Counted from the first letter of the stretch, positions 25,363 to 35,006 are shown. The stretch: 64,000 nucleotides of DNA from Ruminococcus sp. (GCA_017961625.1 JAGCWY010000080.1:33097-97096); one strand, 5' to 3'. The notes: generated by a model not told the origin, from the letters alone. Numbers and translations: made by a program.

Positions 25363-27366
25363 TTATTTTAGGCCGAGAAGTTTGTTCTGTATGAGCTGTG
25401 CGTCGAGTACGGTTATACCGTCGCCGTTCTGGTCTGCGAGAGCAAATCCTCTTTTGGTCATGCACCTTGCGTCCATTCCTCCGATCCCGTACTTGTTGGG
25501 ATTTGCAAGAGCCTGCATTATAAGTACGGCGTCAGCCATATCTATGGAGCAGTCATCGTTTGCGTCGCCGACTTCTCCGCTGTATTTTACTATGTCAAGG
25601 TCGCCGAAATAGATGTAATAGTTTTTCGGATTGATACAAAGAACTCCTGATACTGTATCGCCCTCGCGGATATCACTTTCTATCTCATATCCGGCGTGCA
25701 TATATGCGTCCATATCTATGCTGAAAGCCTCCATGCCCTTCAGCTTGAAACCGTGACTTGTTGTTCCGTATCCAAAGGTCTCTACCGCTGCATTGTCTAT
25801 GTGTATGAACTCTGAATGTTTGTCAGCAGGGTTTATATATATTCTGAAAGTAAAGGACTCAAAGTCGTAGAGTTCCTTTTCTCTCTCATCACCCTTAACG
25901 CTGAGAGTGATCGCGGTAGATCCTCTCTTTCCAATCTTTACCGTATAAGCATTGCCGCCGATGAGCGTCGGGAACTGGTCAGCAGTATATTTTTTGCCTG
26001 TGAGGCTGGATATTGTTATGTACTCGGGAGATATATCTTCAACCTCCCATACATAGTCAGTCTTTAAATATTCGCTGTTGCCCTTGTTGGAATGTCTCAT
26101 TACAGAGTGGTAAGCATTGATCACAAGTCCGCTGAGGTCAAGCTCCTCGCCTTCGTCGTAGATGGTTTTTGTGGGAAGAGTATTTACGCTGTCGAAGTGA
26201 TCGACACCTGTGCCGTACATCCATACCTCAGGCTCTTCCGAAGTAGTTATTTCCGGCTCGGAAGCTATGACCTTGATAGTTACTGTGGGGTCAAATACAC
26301 AGCCTCTTGCGTGGACGGATATTGACGCTTCGCCTTCCTTAAGCGCCTTGACGTCAAAATAATTATTGCCGTCTTCGTAGGTTATTTCTATAAGGTCAGA
26401 AGAAGAATATACCGAACCGCCTGTTGTTGCGCCTGTGGGGTGACTGAATTCTACACGTCTTACCTCGCCCACCTTCATGGGTGACTTGTCGTAATCCACC
26501 TGCGTCATATAGTCGATGAAAGCTGTAGTTGTTGTATATGATGTGGTAAAAGATGTTGTTGTGGTCGTGGTGGTCGTTGTGACGTTTGTGACAGTTACTG
26601 TGGCTGTCTGCAATACGCCCTTGCTGTTATAGGTTATTGTTGCCGTACCTGCGCTGAGACCTGTGAATTTCAGACCTGTTGTATCAAGAGAGATCACGTC
26701 GTCATTGTCAACTGTCCATGAATCCGGGTACGCCATGCCGCAGCGTGATATGCTGCCGGTCTCTCCGACGTTTATACTGTAGGACGATGACAGGAGCGCG
26801 AATGAGTCGGAGCCTGCTATTGTTGTGGTGGTACCCTTGGGAGTACCGGACATTACAGCAGATGTGCCGTTGACTATGATAACATTGCCGTCGGCATCAA
26901 TAATACGACCGGAAGTATCTGTCATTAACGGCTGTGCTGTGACAGGGGAAGTGTTGACAGCGGTTGTGGTGGTGGTCGTTGTTCTGTTCGGGTCAGTAGT
27001 GGTCGTCGTCATCAGAACGCCGTCGCTGTAAGCCATATAGGTGAAGCTGTTGCGGTCGATATTGTTATCGGCAGCGTAGTTCAGCAGCTCGATATAGTCC
27101 TCCTCGTTTAGGTCGAACTCTATCACTATCTGATCGGTATACTGAGAATATTTGCCGGGCTCGGCACAGGTGATATTCAAGCCCTTTTCCTCGATATACT
27201 CATCGAACATCTCACGTATCAGGGACAGATCGGTGATCCTGTCCTCGTCTGAAAGGGCGGTGGGGGAGGTGATGCCCTCAGCGTTTACGTATACGGGAGC
27301 ACAGGTCAGAGATGTAAGTCCGAGAGTCAGTGAAGTAAATAGCGTAATTATCCTTCTTTTCAGCAT
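25363..27366 (-). CDS. Secreted dockerin protein with bacterial Ig-like domains
   Basis: 667 residues, no catalytic domain recognised. A signal peptide (1-29, ending VNA-EG) and a small mixed domain (35-115) come first. Thr-rich linkers then separate two Big2-like Ig domains (about 190-260 and 290-370). A third beta-rich segment (about 385-500, PTKTIYDEGEELDLSGLVI) resembles Big3-type modules. The C-terminal dockerin (about 600-667) has GDANDDCSIDMADAVLIMQALANPNKYG split after 20 as two Ca-loop repeats ending QNGDGITVLDAQ. The dockerin implies attachment to a cohesin scaffold; the role could be adhesion or substrate binding. The ribosome binding site is AAAGGAGG. Confidence 0.85.
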   Translation of the reverse strand: MLKRRIITLFTSLTLGLTSLTCAPVYVNAEGITSPTALSDEDRITDLSLIREMFDEYIEEKGLNITCAEPGKYSQYTDQIVIEFDLNEEDYIELLNYAADNNIDRNSFTYMAYSDGVLMTTTTTDPNRTTTTTTTAVNTSPVTAQPLMTDTSGRIIDADGNVIIVNGTSAVMSGTPKGTTTTIAGSDSFALLSSSYSINVGETGSISRCGMAYPDSWTVDNDDVISLDTTGLKFTGLSAGTATITYNSKGVLQTATVTVTNVTTTTTTTTTSFTTSYTTTTAFIDYMTQVDYDKSPMKVGEVRRVEFSHPTGATTGGSVYSSSDLIEITYEDGNNYFDVKALKEGEASISVHARGCVFDPTVTIKVIASEPEITTSEEPEVWMYGTGVDHFDSVNTLPTKTIYDEGEELDLSGLVINAYHSVMRHSNKGNSEYLKTDYVWEVEDISPEYITISSLTGKKYTADQFPTLIGGNAYTVKIGKRGSTAITLSVKGDEREKELYDFESFTFRIYINPADKHSEFIHIDNAAVETFGYGTTSHGFKLKGMEAFSIDMDAYMHAGYEIESDIREGDTVSGVLCINPKNYYIYFGDLDIVKYSGEVGDANDDCSIDMADAVLIMQALANPNKYGIGGMDARCMTKRGFALADQNGDGITVLDAQLIQNKLLGLK

Positions 27367-27751
27367 AATAATACCTCCTTTATGGCATGCTTTAATATTT
27401 TTATCCGGTGTGAATGTATTATTTCATCGGTTATATTCAGTATTATGACCTCCTTTATTTGTCGTTTCTACTTATTAGACGTATGAGGAAGTGAATTCTC
27501 TCACATTATTCCCAAAAATTTCTGAATAATTATTATAAGCTGAGAAGAGAAGAAAGCTTTACACATTGCAAGAGATATGTGCCTTATAGCTGAAAAGTGC
27601 ATTTTGTGAGCGCTAAACGCCATTGAAAAGTACATTAACACATTATATAATATATAGTGAAGATGTATGCAGCCGGTACAGGGACTGTTTATAATTAATA
27701 TCGAAAAACTGTGTAATAGTGGAAAATAACAGCATATAAGGAGGATACAGC
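27367..27751. other. Divergent intergenic region with GH26 promoter
   Basis: A plus-strand promoter TTGAAA (27623-27628), 17-bp spacer, TATAAT (27646-27651) serves the GH26 gene. On the minus strand the dockerin gene has its ribosome binding site at 27373 and a second AAAGGAGG at 27449-27456 with no ATG/GTG/TTG at the right distance. I see no other gene. Confidence 0.65.
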
Positions 27752-29875
27752 ATGAAAAAAGGACTTAAAAAACTTATCTCGCTTGCTGCCGCAGGAGCAA
27801 TGGCAGCTTCTCAGTTAGGCTCCGTACCGCTGTCAGGTACTGTGGCGGAGGATAACGGAACTAAGTTCCCGTATACTATCGAGGGCGAGGATATGGAGGG
27901 GGCAGAGCTCTGGGAGACAATATATCAGACAGAGATACCGGATTATTCTGGAAAGGGCTTCTTTTACCTCACAGCAAAGCCTGCTTCTTTCGAGGTGATT
28001 GTTCCCGAGGATGGTATGTATTCCATAACGGTGCGCGGCGCTCAGATACTTAATCAGGAGGGCAGACAGCAAGCAGTTTCTATAAACGGAGTCAAGTATA
28101 TCACTCAGGCGGCTTATTCTGACAAGTGGGTGAATTACGATTTCGGTATGGTACGCATGAACAAAGGTGTCAACACTATTGAGTTTATTTGCGAGTACGG
28201 CTATATGGCTATAGATACGGTTACAGTTTCAAAAGCCGTCTTTCCAGACCTGTCTGCAGCAAGCGGAACGCCCTGTGACCCGGACGCAACCCCCGAAACA
28301 AAGGCTCTCATGGCTTATCTCAAGAGTGTTTACGGGAAGCATATCCTATCAGGTCAGCAGGAGATATACGGAGGTGGTCATGAGGTCGCCACAACTATCC
28401 GCTTTGACGCTGAAAAGAAAAAATGCGTCGATGGGAACGGAAAGGAATACAGCTTTGACGAGGCTGATATCTCTACAGCTGACGATGGCTCTAAGTTCGT
28501 ATGGAAGTGCTTTGACGAGGAAGGTCAGCAGTACAATTACCAGTCACAGAACCGCAACTATACCCTCAATGATTATAATTATGAGGTAAGATACATTAAG
28601 GAGCTCACAGGAGAGGAGCCTGCTATACGCGGCTTTGACTTCGGAAGCTACTGCCCCTGCTTTGCGTGGGACGACGGTGTTGCGAATCGTATGATAGACT
28701 GGGCTAAAAACAAAAACGGTATATGTACCGCTTCATGGCACGTTAATGTGCCTGTAACAAAGGCTGACTATACCCTTGGTGAGCCGCTTGATTTTGGCAG
28801 AACTACATATAAGCCCAATACCGATTTCATTACCGCAAACTGCATGGTGGAAGGAACTATGGAGTACGATTACTTCCAACTGTGCATGAAAAACCTTGCG
28901 GCTGAGTTGAAAAAGCTCCAGGACGCTGGAGTACCGGTGATATTCAGACCCTTCCACGAGGCTGAGGGTAATCCAAGCAATACCCAGGACCCTATTGACG
29001 GCTCCGGAGCATGGTTCTGGTGGTCAAAAGAGGGGACGGAGGTATACAACAGGCTCTGGATGTTCTTGCAGGATACCCTGAGGGATAAATACGGTCTCCA
29101 TAACCTCATATATGAGCAGAATCTCTATGCGTGGTCTGAGAATTCTGCAAAGTGGTATTCCGGCGATGACAGGGTTGATATTGTAGGCTATGATAAGTAC
29201 AACTGCCAGTACAACCGCCACGACGGAAAGCAGGCAGGTACTCCAAATGAGGATGCAGAAGCAGGTCTGTTCTATACTCTCAACAAGTTTGTAAAGGGAA
29301 ATAAAATGGTTTCTATGCCTGAGAATGACACTGTACCGAGCCTCAGCAATATGACAGTTGAGCATGCCTACTGGCTTTACTTCTGTCCATGGTACGATTC
29401 AGAGCAGGAGCATTTTCTCTGCGGTGAGCAGTATCAAAATCCAAAGACCCTGACAGAGCTCTATCAAAGCGACTTCTGCATAACTCTAGCCGAGTTACCG
29501 AAGGATCTCTACAAGAGCGGAAACAATGAACAGCCAAGCACTTCAACTTCTACTACTTCCAAAAATACTACCACTACAACAGTCACATCAACTACGACTT
29601 CTTCATCTATAACTACAACTCCCATAGATGTGAAATACGGCGATGCAAATTGCGACGGTGAGATAGATATGTCTGACGCTGTGCTTATCATGCAGTCCCT
29701 TGCAAATCCGAATAAGTACGGCGTTAACGGAAGCGATAGCAAGAGTATCACAGAAAAAGGCATGATAAATGCTGATGTTGATATAACCGCAAAGGGCGTA
29801 ACTTCCAACGACGCTTTGCGCATACAGGAATTTCTACTCGGCAAGATAAAGTCACTTGATCCTGATATGAAATAA
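27752..29875 (+). CDS. GH26 beta-mannanase with N-terminal CBM35-like module and dockerin
   Basis: 707 residues, secreted. After the signal peptide (1-32), residues about 38-165 form a CBM35-like module (YTIEGEDMEG...SYTDKWVNYDF region, ending YMAIDTVTVSK). The GH26 domain (about 175-590) shows PFHEAEGN with the acid/base Glu, followed by GAWFWW. A later SMPEND is the likely nucleophile Glu region. It hydrolyses beta-1,4-mannan. A Thr-rich linker and dockerin (about 630-707, DAVLIMQSLANPNKYG) anchor it to a scaffold. AAGGAGG precedes the start. Confidence 0.9.
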   Translation: MKKGLKKLISLAAAGAMAASQLGSVPLSGTVAEDNGTKFPYTIEGEDMEGAELWETIYQTEIPDYSGKGFFYLTAKPASFEVIVPEDGMYSITVRGAQILNQEGRQQAVSINGVKYITQAAYSDKWVNYDFGMVRMNKGVNTIEFICEYGYMAIDTVTVSKAVFPDLSAASGTPCDPDATPETKALMAYLKSVYGKHILSGQQEIYGGGHEVATTIRFDAEKKKCVDGNGKEYSFDEADISTADDGSKFVWKCFDEEGQQYNYQSQNRNYTLNDYNYEVRYIKELTGEEPAIRGFDFGSYCPCFAWDDGVANRMIDWAKNKNGICTASWHVNVPVTKADYTLGEPLDFGRTTYKPNTDFITANCMVEGTMEYDYFQLCMKNLAAELKKLQDAGVPVIFRPFHEAEGNPSNTQDPIDGSGAWFWWSKEGTEVYNRLWMFLQDTLRDKYGLHNLIYEQNLYAWSENSAKWYSGDDRVDIVGYDKYNCQYNRHDGKQAGTPNEDAEAGLFYTLNKFVKGNKMVSMPENDTVPSLSNMTVEHAYWLYFCPWYDSEQEHFLCGEQYQNPKTLTELYQSDFCITLAELPKDLYKSGNNEQPSTSTSTTSKNTTTTTVTSTTTSSSITTTPIDVKYGDANCDGEIDMSDAVLIMQSLANPNKYGVNGSDSKSITEKGMINADVDITAKGVTSNDALRIQEFLLGKIKSLDPDMK

Positions 29876-29891
29876 TGTCAAGAAAAAACAT

Positions 29892-29930
29892 AAAGGAGCA
29901 CACTCAATCTGATTTGATGTGTGCTCCTTT
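29892..29930. terminator. Bidirectional terminator
   Basis: AAAGGAGCACAC / GTGTGCTCCTTT, 12 bp. A T-rich tail follows on plus, and TATGTTTTTTCT follows on minus. It serves the GH26 gene and the convergent thioesterase gene. Confidence 0.8.
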
Positions 29931-29939
29931 ATTGCTTTA

Positions 29940-30386
29940 TTAGTCTGTGAATATTTCATCGAAGTCAAGACCGGCGTACCTTGCAAATATTTCGTATATC
30001 TCTGGGTATCTGTTTTTGGTGCGGACTATTTTGAGCTCTGTGTCCGTGAAGCAGTGCGAGGAGCTGCCCTCCGTACATACAAGACCTGTTTCGCGGCTTA
30101 TTATCCTATAGGATACATGGAGCGATGTTCCGTTGAATTTGTCTATTTTCAGATAGACCGCAAAGGTCTCGTCAAATCTGAGAGGGCGCTTGTATACGGC
30201 TTCTACAGAAAGCACAGGCATAAGTATGCCTGTTTCTTCAATCTTTGGAAAAGGCAGTCCTGCTTCGCTGAGGTAGTGTACGCGAGCCTCCTCAAATATG
30301 CGTATATAGTTTGAATGGTGAACTATCCCCATTTTGTCTGTTTCGTAATAGAAAACCTTTCTTTCGTATGGCCTGAGTTTGTTCAA
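29940..30386 (-). CDS. Acyl-CoA thioesterase, hotdog fold (4HBT family)
   Basis: About 148 residues. The 4-hydroxybenzoyl-CoA thioesterase signature is VFYYETDKMGIVHHSNYIR, with the Asp/His of the active site. The core strand region is RPLRFDETFAVYLKI. It hydrolyses acyl-CoA or acyl-ACP thioesters; the substrate is unknown. TTG 30386 is preferred because AAAGGAAG precedes it by 8 bases; the longer frame from ATG 30404 has no ribosome binding site. Divergent from cls. Confidence 0.85.
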   Translation of the reverse strand: MNKLRPYERKVFYYETDKMGIVHHSNYIRIFEEARVHYLSEAGLPFPKIEETGILMPVLSVEAVYKRPLRFDETFAVYLKIDKFNGTSLHVSYRIISRETGLVCTEGSSSHCFTDTELKIVRTKNRYPEIYEIFARYAGLDFDEIFTD

Positions 30387-30462
30387 AATAAATCTTCCTT
30401 TCATTTAAAAAGTGTGGTATAATAATACTATCAATGTTAATATTATCGTCAGGAGGTGAGCC

Positions 30463-31995
30463 ATGAGGCTGAAAAAACTACTTAGCAGTATCCTCAGTAC
30501 TAATGCCGCATTTGTAATACTTCTGCTGTTGCAGATAGCCTTTCTGCTCTTTGCGGTTATGCAGCTCGGAGAGCGATTCGTAGAGGTATATTTCCTGCTC
30601 ATAGTTCTCGACATTGTACTGATGGTGTATATTACCAACAAGAACGAGCCGATATCATACCGTATGGCGTGGATAGTGACCATAAGCATATTTCCGATTT
30701 TTGGAGGAGTATCCTATCTTTTCCTTAAGCTGTCGCAGCAGTTCCCAAAATCGTTAGATATGCGCAATCAGATACAGTCAAAGGAGTTGCTCGTACAGGA
30801 ATCGGCTGTAATGGAGGAGCTTTCCGCAGCTTGTCCGGACTCCATGAATCTTGCAAGGTATGTGGCGGATTACGGGCTTTACCCAATTTACAGGAATATG
30901 CAGACTGAGTATTTCCCTCTAGGCGAGATGCAGTTTGAAAAGTTGGTGGCAGAGATTGAAAAGGCTCAGCGTTTCATTTTCCTTGAATTCTTTATCATAT
31001 CCGAAGGATATATGTTTGATACCATATCAGAGCTGTTGATACGCAAGGCGAAGGAAGGCATTGATGTCAGGCTCATGTATGACGGCATAGGCACCGGTAT
31101 GCTCAATTCCGTCAAGCCATTCCGCAGATTGCAGGAAAACGGTGTTAAGTGCAAGGTCTTCAATCCTTTCCGTCCTATGATATCCTCAGTACAGAACAAC
31201 CGTGACCACAGAAAGGTAGTGGTGATAGATGGCCATACCGCATTCAACGGCGGTACAAATCTTGCTGATGAGTATATCAATCGCAGAGAGCGCTTCGGAC
31301 ACTGGAAGGATACAGCTGTTATGATACGCGGACAGGCGGTCTGGAATTATACCGTAATGTTCCTTCAGCTCTGGGAGAAAGTCGAAAGCGAAGAGATACG
31401 CAGATTTGAGCCGGAACTCCCAGAGTCTGCATATAGCGGAGATTACGATGGCTTTATACAGCCATTCTCAGATTCTCCCTTTGACGAGGAGCCGGTAGGA
31501 AAAAATGTGTATCTTGAGCTTATAAGCAATGCCCGAAGTTTTGTATGTATCACAACTCCGTATCTCATTATCGATGAGGAGCTCTCCAATGCTATAATAT
31601 TTGCTGCCAAAAAAGGGGTGGAGGTGCGCATAATCACTCCACATATACCCGACAAGTGGTACGTTCACATGATAGCGTGGAACAATTACGCCCGGTTAAC
31701 GGCTATGGGCGTGAAGATATACGAGTATACCCCAGGCTTTATTCATGCCAAGACCTGTGTAGCCGACGGCATAACAGCGGTAGTGGGTACGATAAACTTT
31801 GATTATCGTAGTTTTTACCTGCATTTTGAGTGCGGAGCCGTGCTTTACGATTGCTCAGTGATAGGAGAGATAGTTTCAGATTTTGAAAGGACTGTCTCCG
31901 TATCACAGGAGATAACCCATGAGGACTGTGAAAAGAGGTCTGTATTCAAAAAAATAGCGGGAGCAATACTTAATATATTTGCTCCCTTGCTATGA
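30463..31995 (+). CDS. cls: Cardiolipin synthase (phospholipase D family)
   Basis: 510 residues. Two N-terminal membrane helices (about 15-75) are followed by two PLD active sites: HRKVVVID with GGTNLADEY, and HAKTCVAD with GTINFDYRS. These are the HxK(x4)D motifs. It condenses two phosphatidylglycerols to cardiolipin at the membrane. AGGAGGTGA ribosome binding site at 30451. A -10 TATAAT at 30418 has only a weak -35. Confidence 0.94.
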   Translation: MRLKKLLSSILSTNAAFVILLLLQIAFLLFAVMQLGERFVEVYFLLIVLDIVLMVYITNKNEPISYRMAWIVTISIFPIFGGVSYLFLKLSQQFPKSLDMRNQIQSKELLVQESAVMEELSAACPDSMNLARYVADYGLYPIYRNMQTEYFPLGEMQFEKLVAEIEKAQRFIFLEFFIISEGYMFDTISELLIRKAKEGIDVRLMYDGIGTGMLNSVKPFRRLQENGVKCKVFNPFRPMISSVQNNRDHRKVVVIDGHTAFNGGTNLADEYINRRERFGHWKDTAVMIRGQAVWNYTVMFLQLWEKVESEEIRRFEPELPESAYSGDYDGFIQPFSDSPFDEEPVGKNVYLELISNARSFVCITTPYLIIDEELSNAIIFAAKKGVEVRIITPHIPDKWYVHMIAWNNYARLTAMGVKIYEYTPGFIHAKTCVADGITAVVGTINFDYRSFYLHFECGAVLYDCSVIGEIVSDFERTVSVSQEITHEDCEKRSVFKKIAGAILNIFAPLL

Positions 31996-32026
31996 AATTT
32001 ACGGCAGTCCGACAGTGATAACGCTG

Positions 32027-32581
32027 TCAGAAATAATCCTCTGCAAGGATACTGCACACGCAGATATCCGTAATACCTGTATTCAAGCGGTCTGCACTTC
32101 TGAGAGTACCTTCGGGAGTAAGACCGCATTTTTCCAGAACGCGTCCCGAGGCTTTATTGTCCGGGGCGTATTTTGCTTCTATCCTGTTGGCATGGACTTC
32201 TTCAAAGAAGAACTCTATCACGGCTGCAAAGGCTTCAGTGATGTAGCCCAAGCCCCAATATCCTGAGCCGATACAGGTATTCATCTCCACGGTGCCGGTA
32301 TCGTTATTGATGTTCACGGCAGTGATCGTACCGATAGGGAAGCCGACCTCCTTCGGCACCACTACCCAGTGGTACCACTCGGGGTCTTCTTCATATCTTT
32401 CAAGCCATGACTGTCCGAGTGTACGCATCTGGGATATATTTGTATGGTGCTTCCAGTGAAGAAATTTCGTGACCTTCGGGTCGCTTGTCCAGACATGGAA
32501 AGCTGTTTCGGTATCAGTTTCCTCAAATCTTCTCAGTATGAGCCTTTCGGTCTCAAGTCTTATAGTTCCAAGGTGTGTCAT
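32027..32581 (-). CDS. GNAT N-acetyltransferase (RimJ/RimL-like)
   Basis: 184 residues. It opens with LETERLILRRFEETD, the typical start of the RimJ/RimL group, and has acetyl-CoA loop segments GYWGLGYITEAF and NKASGRVLEKCGL. The substrate (a ribosomal protein, amino acid or antibiotic) cannot be told from sequence. Its start lies 29 bases inside the 3' end of the upstream GGDEF gene on the same strand, indicating a shared transcript. Confidence 0.88.
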   Translation of the reverse strand: MTHLGTIRLETERLILRRFEETDTETAFHVWTSDPKVTKFLHWKHHTNISQMRTLGQSWLERYEEDPEWYHWVVVPKEVGFPIGTITAVNINNDTGTVEMNTCIGSGYWGLGYITEAFAAVIEFFFEEVHANRIEAKYAPDNKASGRVLEKCGLTPEGTLRSADRLNTGITDICVCSILAEDYF

Positions 32582-34520
32582 AATTCACATCATCCTGTCC
32601 TTGATCTCTTCTGAGGTAGGGCGAAGTTCTCTTTCGCTTCTTCTTTTCATACATGATCTCGTCAGCCTTGGTTATCAGATTGAACAGAGTAACATCGCCT
32701 GTGGCGTCTGTAACTATGGAGCCTATACTTGCAGATATCTTATAGGGCTTTCTTATTATGCGGTTTATGCTTTCAAGCTGTATATTGAATGTGCTTTCTA
32801 GCGCTGGAACGTCCTCGTCTGTAGCGTTTGCACCGAGTATTATGAACTCGTCGCCGCCGAAGCGTGCACATATCCTTCCGCTCTTGCAGCAGTCCTTTAT
32901 TATCCTTGCAAGGTGCTGTAGCGCGTAGTCCCCCTCCTTATGACCGAAGTTGTCGTTGATATATTTCAGTCCGTCCATGTCAATAAAGGAAATGAGTATC
33001 TTTCTTCCGGAAGACTGGCAGGCTTTGAAGATCTGACCAGCCATTCTAATGAAGCCGTTTCGGTTGTAGATATTGCAGAGCGGGTCAATTATGTAAAGCT
33101 TGTCCAGTTCGTTTATCATGCTATTGAGATGCAGCAACTTACAGATGTTCTCTATTGAGTTGCTGATATTCAACATAAGAGCATGACATAGCAGGCTTTT
33201 GAGCGGAAATTCACTGTTTACGAAGACGTAATAGCCGAGGCAGCGCTCGCGAAAGTGCAGGGGCATGAAATAGCTAACGTTTCCGCCGCCGGAAATTGGA
33301 AGCGGCAGCATATCTTTGCTGTCAAAGACTGTCACTGGGGTATTGCGTCCGTTCATGAATACAAGGGGAGCGCTCATTTTCTCGGTATAGCCCTGTATCT
33401 GGTATATCTCTGGGATATCATCCGTAGCCTTGCCGGTTATGGACTGATCCCAGTTGGAGCAGAGACATATAGCGAAACGCTCACATTGAACCTCATGGAT
33501 GAGGCTTGCAACCGTCCTGATATTGTCATCGGGAGTGTCATTGTCGGCAAGCTGTGCGGTCATGCGTTTCAGGAGGGATATATCGTTTCTGAAACCGTTT
33601 ATAGTTTTATATGCGGCGATCTTGTATTCGTCAATATCTATGGGCTGCGGCGCTTTGCAGCCGCAGCTCTCCGAGAATACCGGAGAGGACTTGAGTGATA
33701 TGGTATCTTTCTGCTTCTTTCCGTTTATGACCTTGAGTATCACCTCACACGCTTTGTAGCCCGCCTCATCAAGAGGACGTGAAACAGTGGTGAGTGCCGG
33801 AAGGTGATGGCGGGCGTTGTAGGTGTTGTCAAAGCCTGTGACGATAACGTCGTCAGGAACCTTGTAGCCCATATTTGTAAGCTCCTCTATAGCTGCAAGA
33901 GCCATTGCGTCGTTGGCGCATATTATAGCCTGAGGATGAGGAAGATTACTGCTGTAGAAGTATTCTATCGCCTTTTTACCGTCTACAGCGCGGAAATTTC
34001 CATGATAGATTCGTTCTTCCGGTACCTCTATGTTGAATTCGTGTATCACCTCGTTGAAAGCTCTGTGGCGGTCGGCGGCCTCTGGATTCGAGACGGGACC
34101 TGAGATATAGTTTATTACTTTTGCGCTGTGACCCACTATTATATGGCTGACCAGCTTCTTCATTGCCGAATAGTTGTCAATGGATATGTTATGAAATTCA
34201 TGATATTCGCTGCAATCAAGGATACTGACAGGGAGCCCCGATCTCTTAACCCTGTTCACTATCTTTTCCTTTTCGATAGGATCGCTTATGGTGTTACTGA
34301 GAAGTATTACACCGTCGAACTTTTCAAAATTTATGAGAGAGTATATATTGTATTCTCCCACATCGTACTTGCTGTTTGAAAGTACTCCGCCGAATGCGCT
34401 AAAACACGAAATATTAGCGTTTTTATCTTTTGCACAGCTTATGATACCTTCGATAACGCTGTTCTGATATTCTTCATCAATCCCTGCGACAATAACTGCG
34501 ATTTCTATTATTTTCTCCAT
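32553..34520 (-). CDS. LacI/PBP-type sensor fused to GGDEF diguanylate cyclase
   Basis: 655 residues. Residues 1 to about 300 match the LacI/ribose-binding sensor fold (VAGIDEEYQNSVIEGII, ICANDAMALAAIEELTNMGYKVPDD, VTGFDN) but with no helix-turn-helix in front. About 330-490 is a helical, GAF-like linker. The C-terminal GGDEF domain has LYIIDPLCNIYNRNGF, FIDMDGLKYINDNFGH and an intact RFGGDEF near residue 555, so it should make cyclic-di-GMP. No signal peptide, so the sensor is cytosolic. ATG 34520 has AAAGGGGTG upstream; the longer frame from 34718 has no ribosome binding site at the right distance. Confidence 0.87.
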   Translation of the reverse strand: MEKIIEIAVIVAGIDEEYQNSVIEGIISCAKDKNANISCFSAFGGVLSNSKYDVGEYNIYSLINFEKFDGVILLSNTISDPIEKEKIVNRVKRSGLPVSILDCSEYHEFHNISIDNYSAMKKLVSHIIVGHSAKVINYISGPVSNPEAADRHRAFNEVIHEFNIEVPEERIYHGNFRAVDGKKAIEYFYSSNLPHPQAIICANDAMALAAIEELTNMGYKVPDDVIVTGFDNTYNARHHLPALTTVSRPLDEAGYKACEVILKVINGKKQKDTISLKSSPVFSESCGCKAPQPIDIDEYKIAAYKTINGFRNDISLLKRMTAQLADNDTPDDNIRTVASLIHEVQCERFAICLCSNWDQSITGKATDDIPEIYQIQGYTEKMSAPLVFMNGRNTPVTVFDSKDMLPLPISGGGNVSYFMPLHFRERCLGYYVFVNSEFPLKSLLCHALMLNISNSIENICKLLHLNSMINELDKLYIIDPLCNIYNRNGFIRMAGQIFKACQSSGRKILISFIDMDGLKYINDNFGHKEGDYALQHLARIIKDCCKSGRICARFGGDEFIILGANATDEDVPALESTFNIQLESINRIIRKPYKISASIGSIVTDATGDVTLFNLITKADEIMYEKKKRKRTSPYLRRDQGQDDVNYDTPWNYKT

Positions 34521-34952
34521 TAATACACCCCTTTTGTATGATGAAAATAAAAATGCATGGTACGTAAAAAACGAATGCTTTTGTATCGGCTTTTTGACGG
34601 GTAGGCTAAAAACCATACCTGAAAATGTCTGCTCAGCAGATGAAAACGGCTTTGTATATATTTTTAGTCGATTCCTTATTGCCTGAGTGCAGTAAAACTG
34701 GTAGATAACAGCTTGCATTGTTTAGGGAAATCACGAAAACGTCCTCCTGTTCAAAATCATAAATTGTAATATCCCCTAAATATTAAAATCTAACGATTCT
34801 TACTGCGCTTTGTTCTGCCATTAATCGCAAAATGAGCTTGACATCAATTAGTGTGCCGCGCAAATTCTATGTTTTTTAGAAATTTGCGTTCCCCGAACAC
34901 GGTTCGGGTCAATAACCGCCTTACAGCGATTATTGAAGATATACTAATTATA
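34521..34952 (-). ncRNA. Long structured leader of the GGDEF gene
   Basis: Transcripts from the promoter at 34947-34975 would have a leader of about 420 nt. Its first 85 nt hold three consecutive hairpins: AATAATCGC/GCGGTTATT (34911-34934), CCCGAA/TTCGGG (34892-34908) and GCAAATTTCT/AGAATTTGC (34860-34887). I cannot assign a riboswitch class; it lacks the conserved cores of the cyclic-di-GMP riboswitches. Confidence 0.45.
34633..34734 (-). CDS. Possible 33-codon leader ORF before the GGDEF gene
   Basis: GTG start at 34734 placed 8 bases after a full AGGAGG (complement of 34743-34748), ending at TGA 34633. The predicted product (VISLNNASCYLPVLLHSGNK...) has no recognisable motif. The excellent ribosome binding site with no other purpose is the only support. 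It could regulate the downstream gene by translation. Confidence 0.35.
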   Translation of the reverse strand: MISLNNASCYLPVLLHSGNKESTKNIYKAVFIC

Positions 34953-34975
34953 ACATATTTTGTGTGGGATTTCAA
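34947..34975 (-). promoter_or_regulatory. SigmaA promoter for the GGDEF/GNAT transcript
   Basis: Minus strand TTGAAA (complement of 34970-34975), 17-bp spacer, TATAAT (complement of 34947-34952). Confidence 0.75.
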
Positions 34976-35006
34976 GTAAATTTAGTAAAAAGTGCGATAA
35001 AAAAGA

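Noticed and set aside
27367..27456. Leader peptide behind the second AAAGGAGG on the minus strand
   Set aside because: The codon at the proper distance is CTG, and no ATG, GTG or TTG is available; too weak to call a gene.
34860..34934. Cyclic-di-GMP riboswitch before the GGDEF gene
   Set aside because: The three hairpins do not contain the conserved cores of GEMM-I or GEMM-II; only the gene context suggested it.
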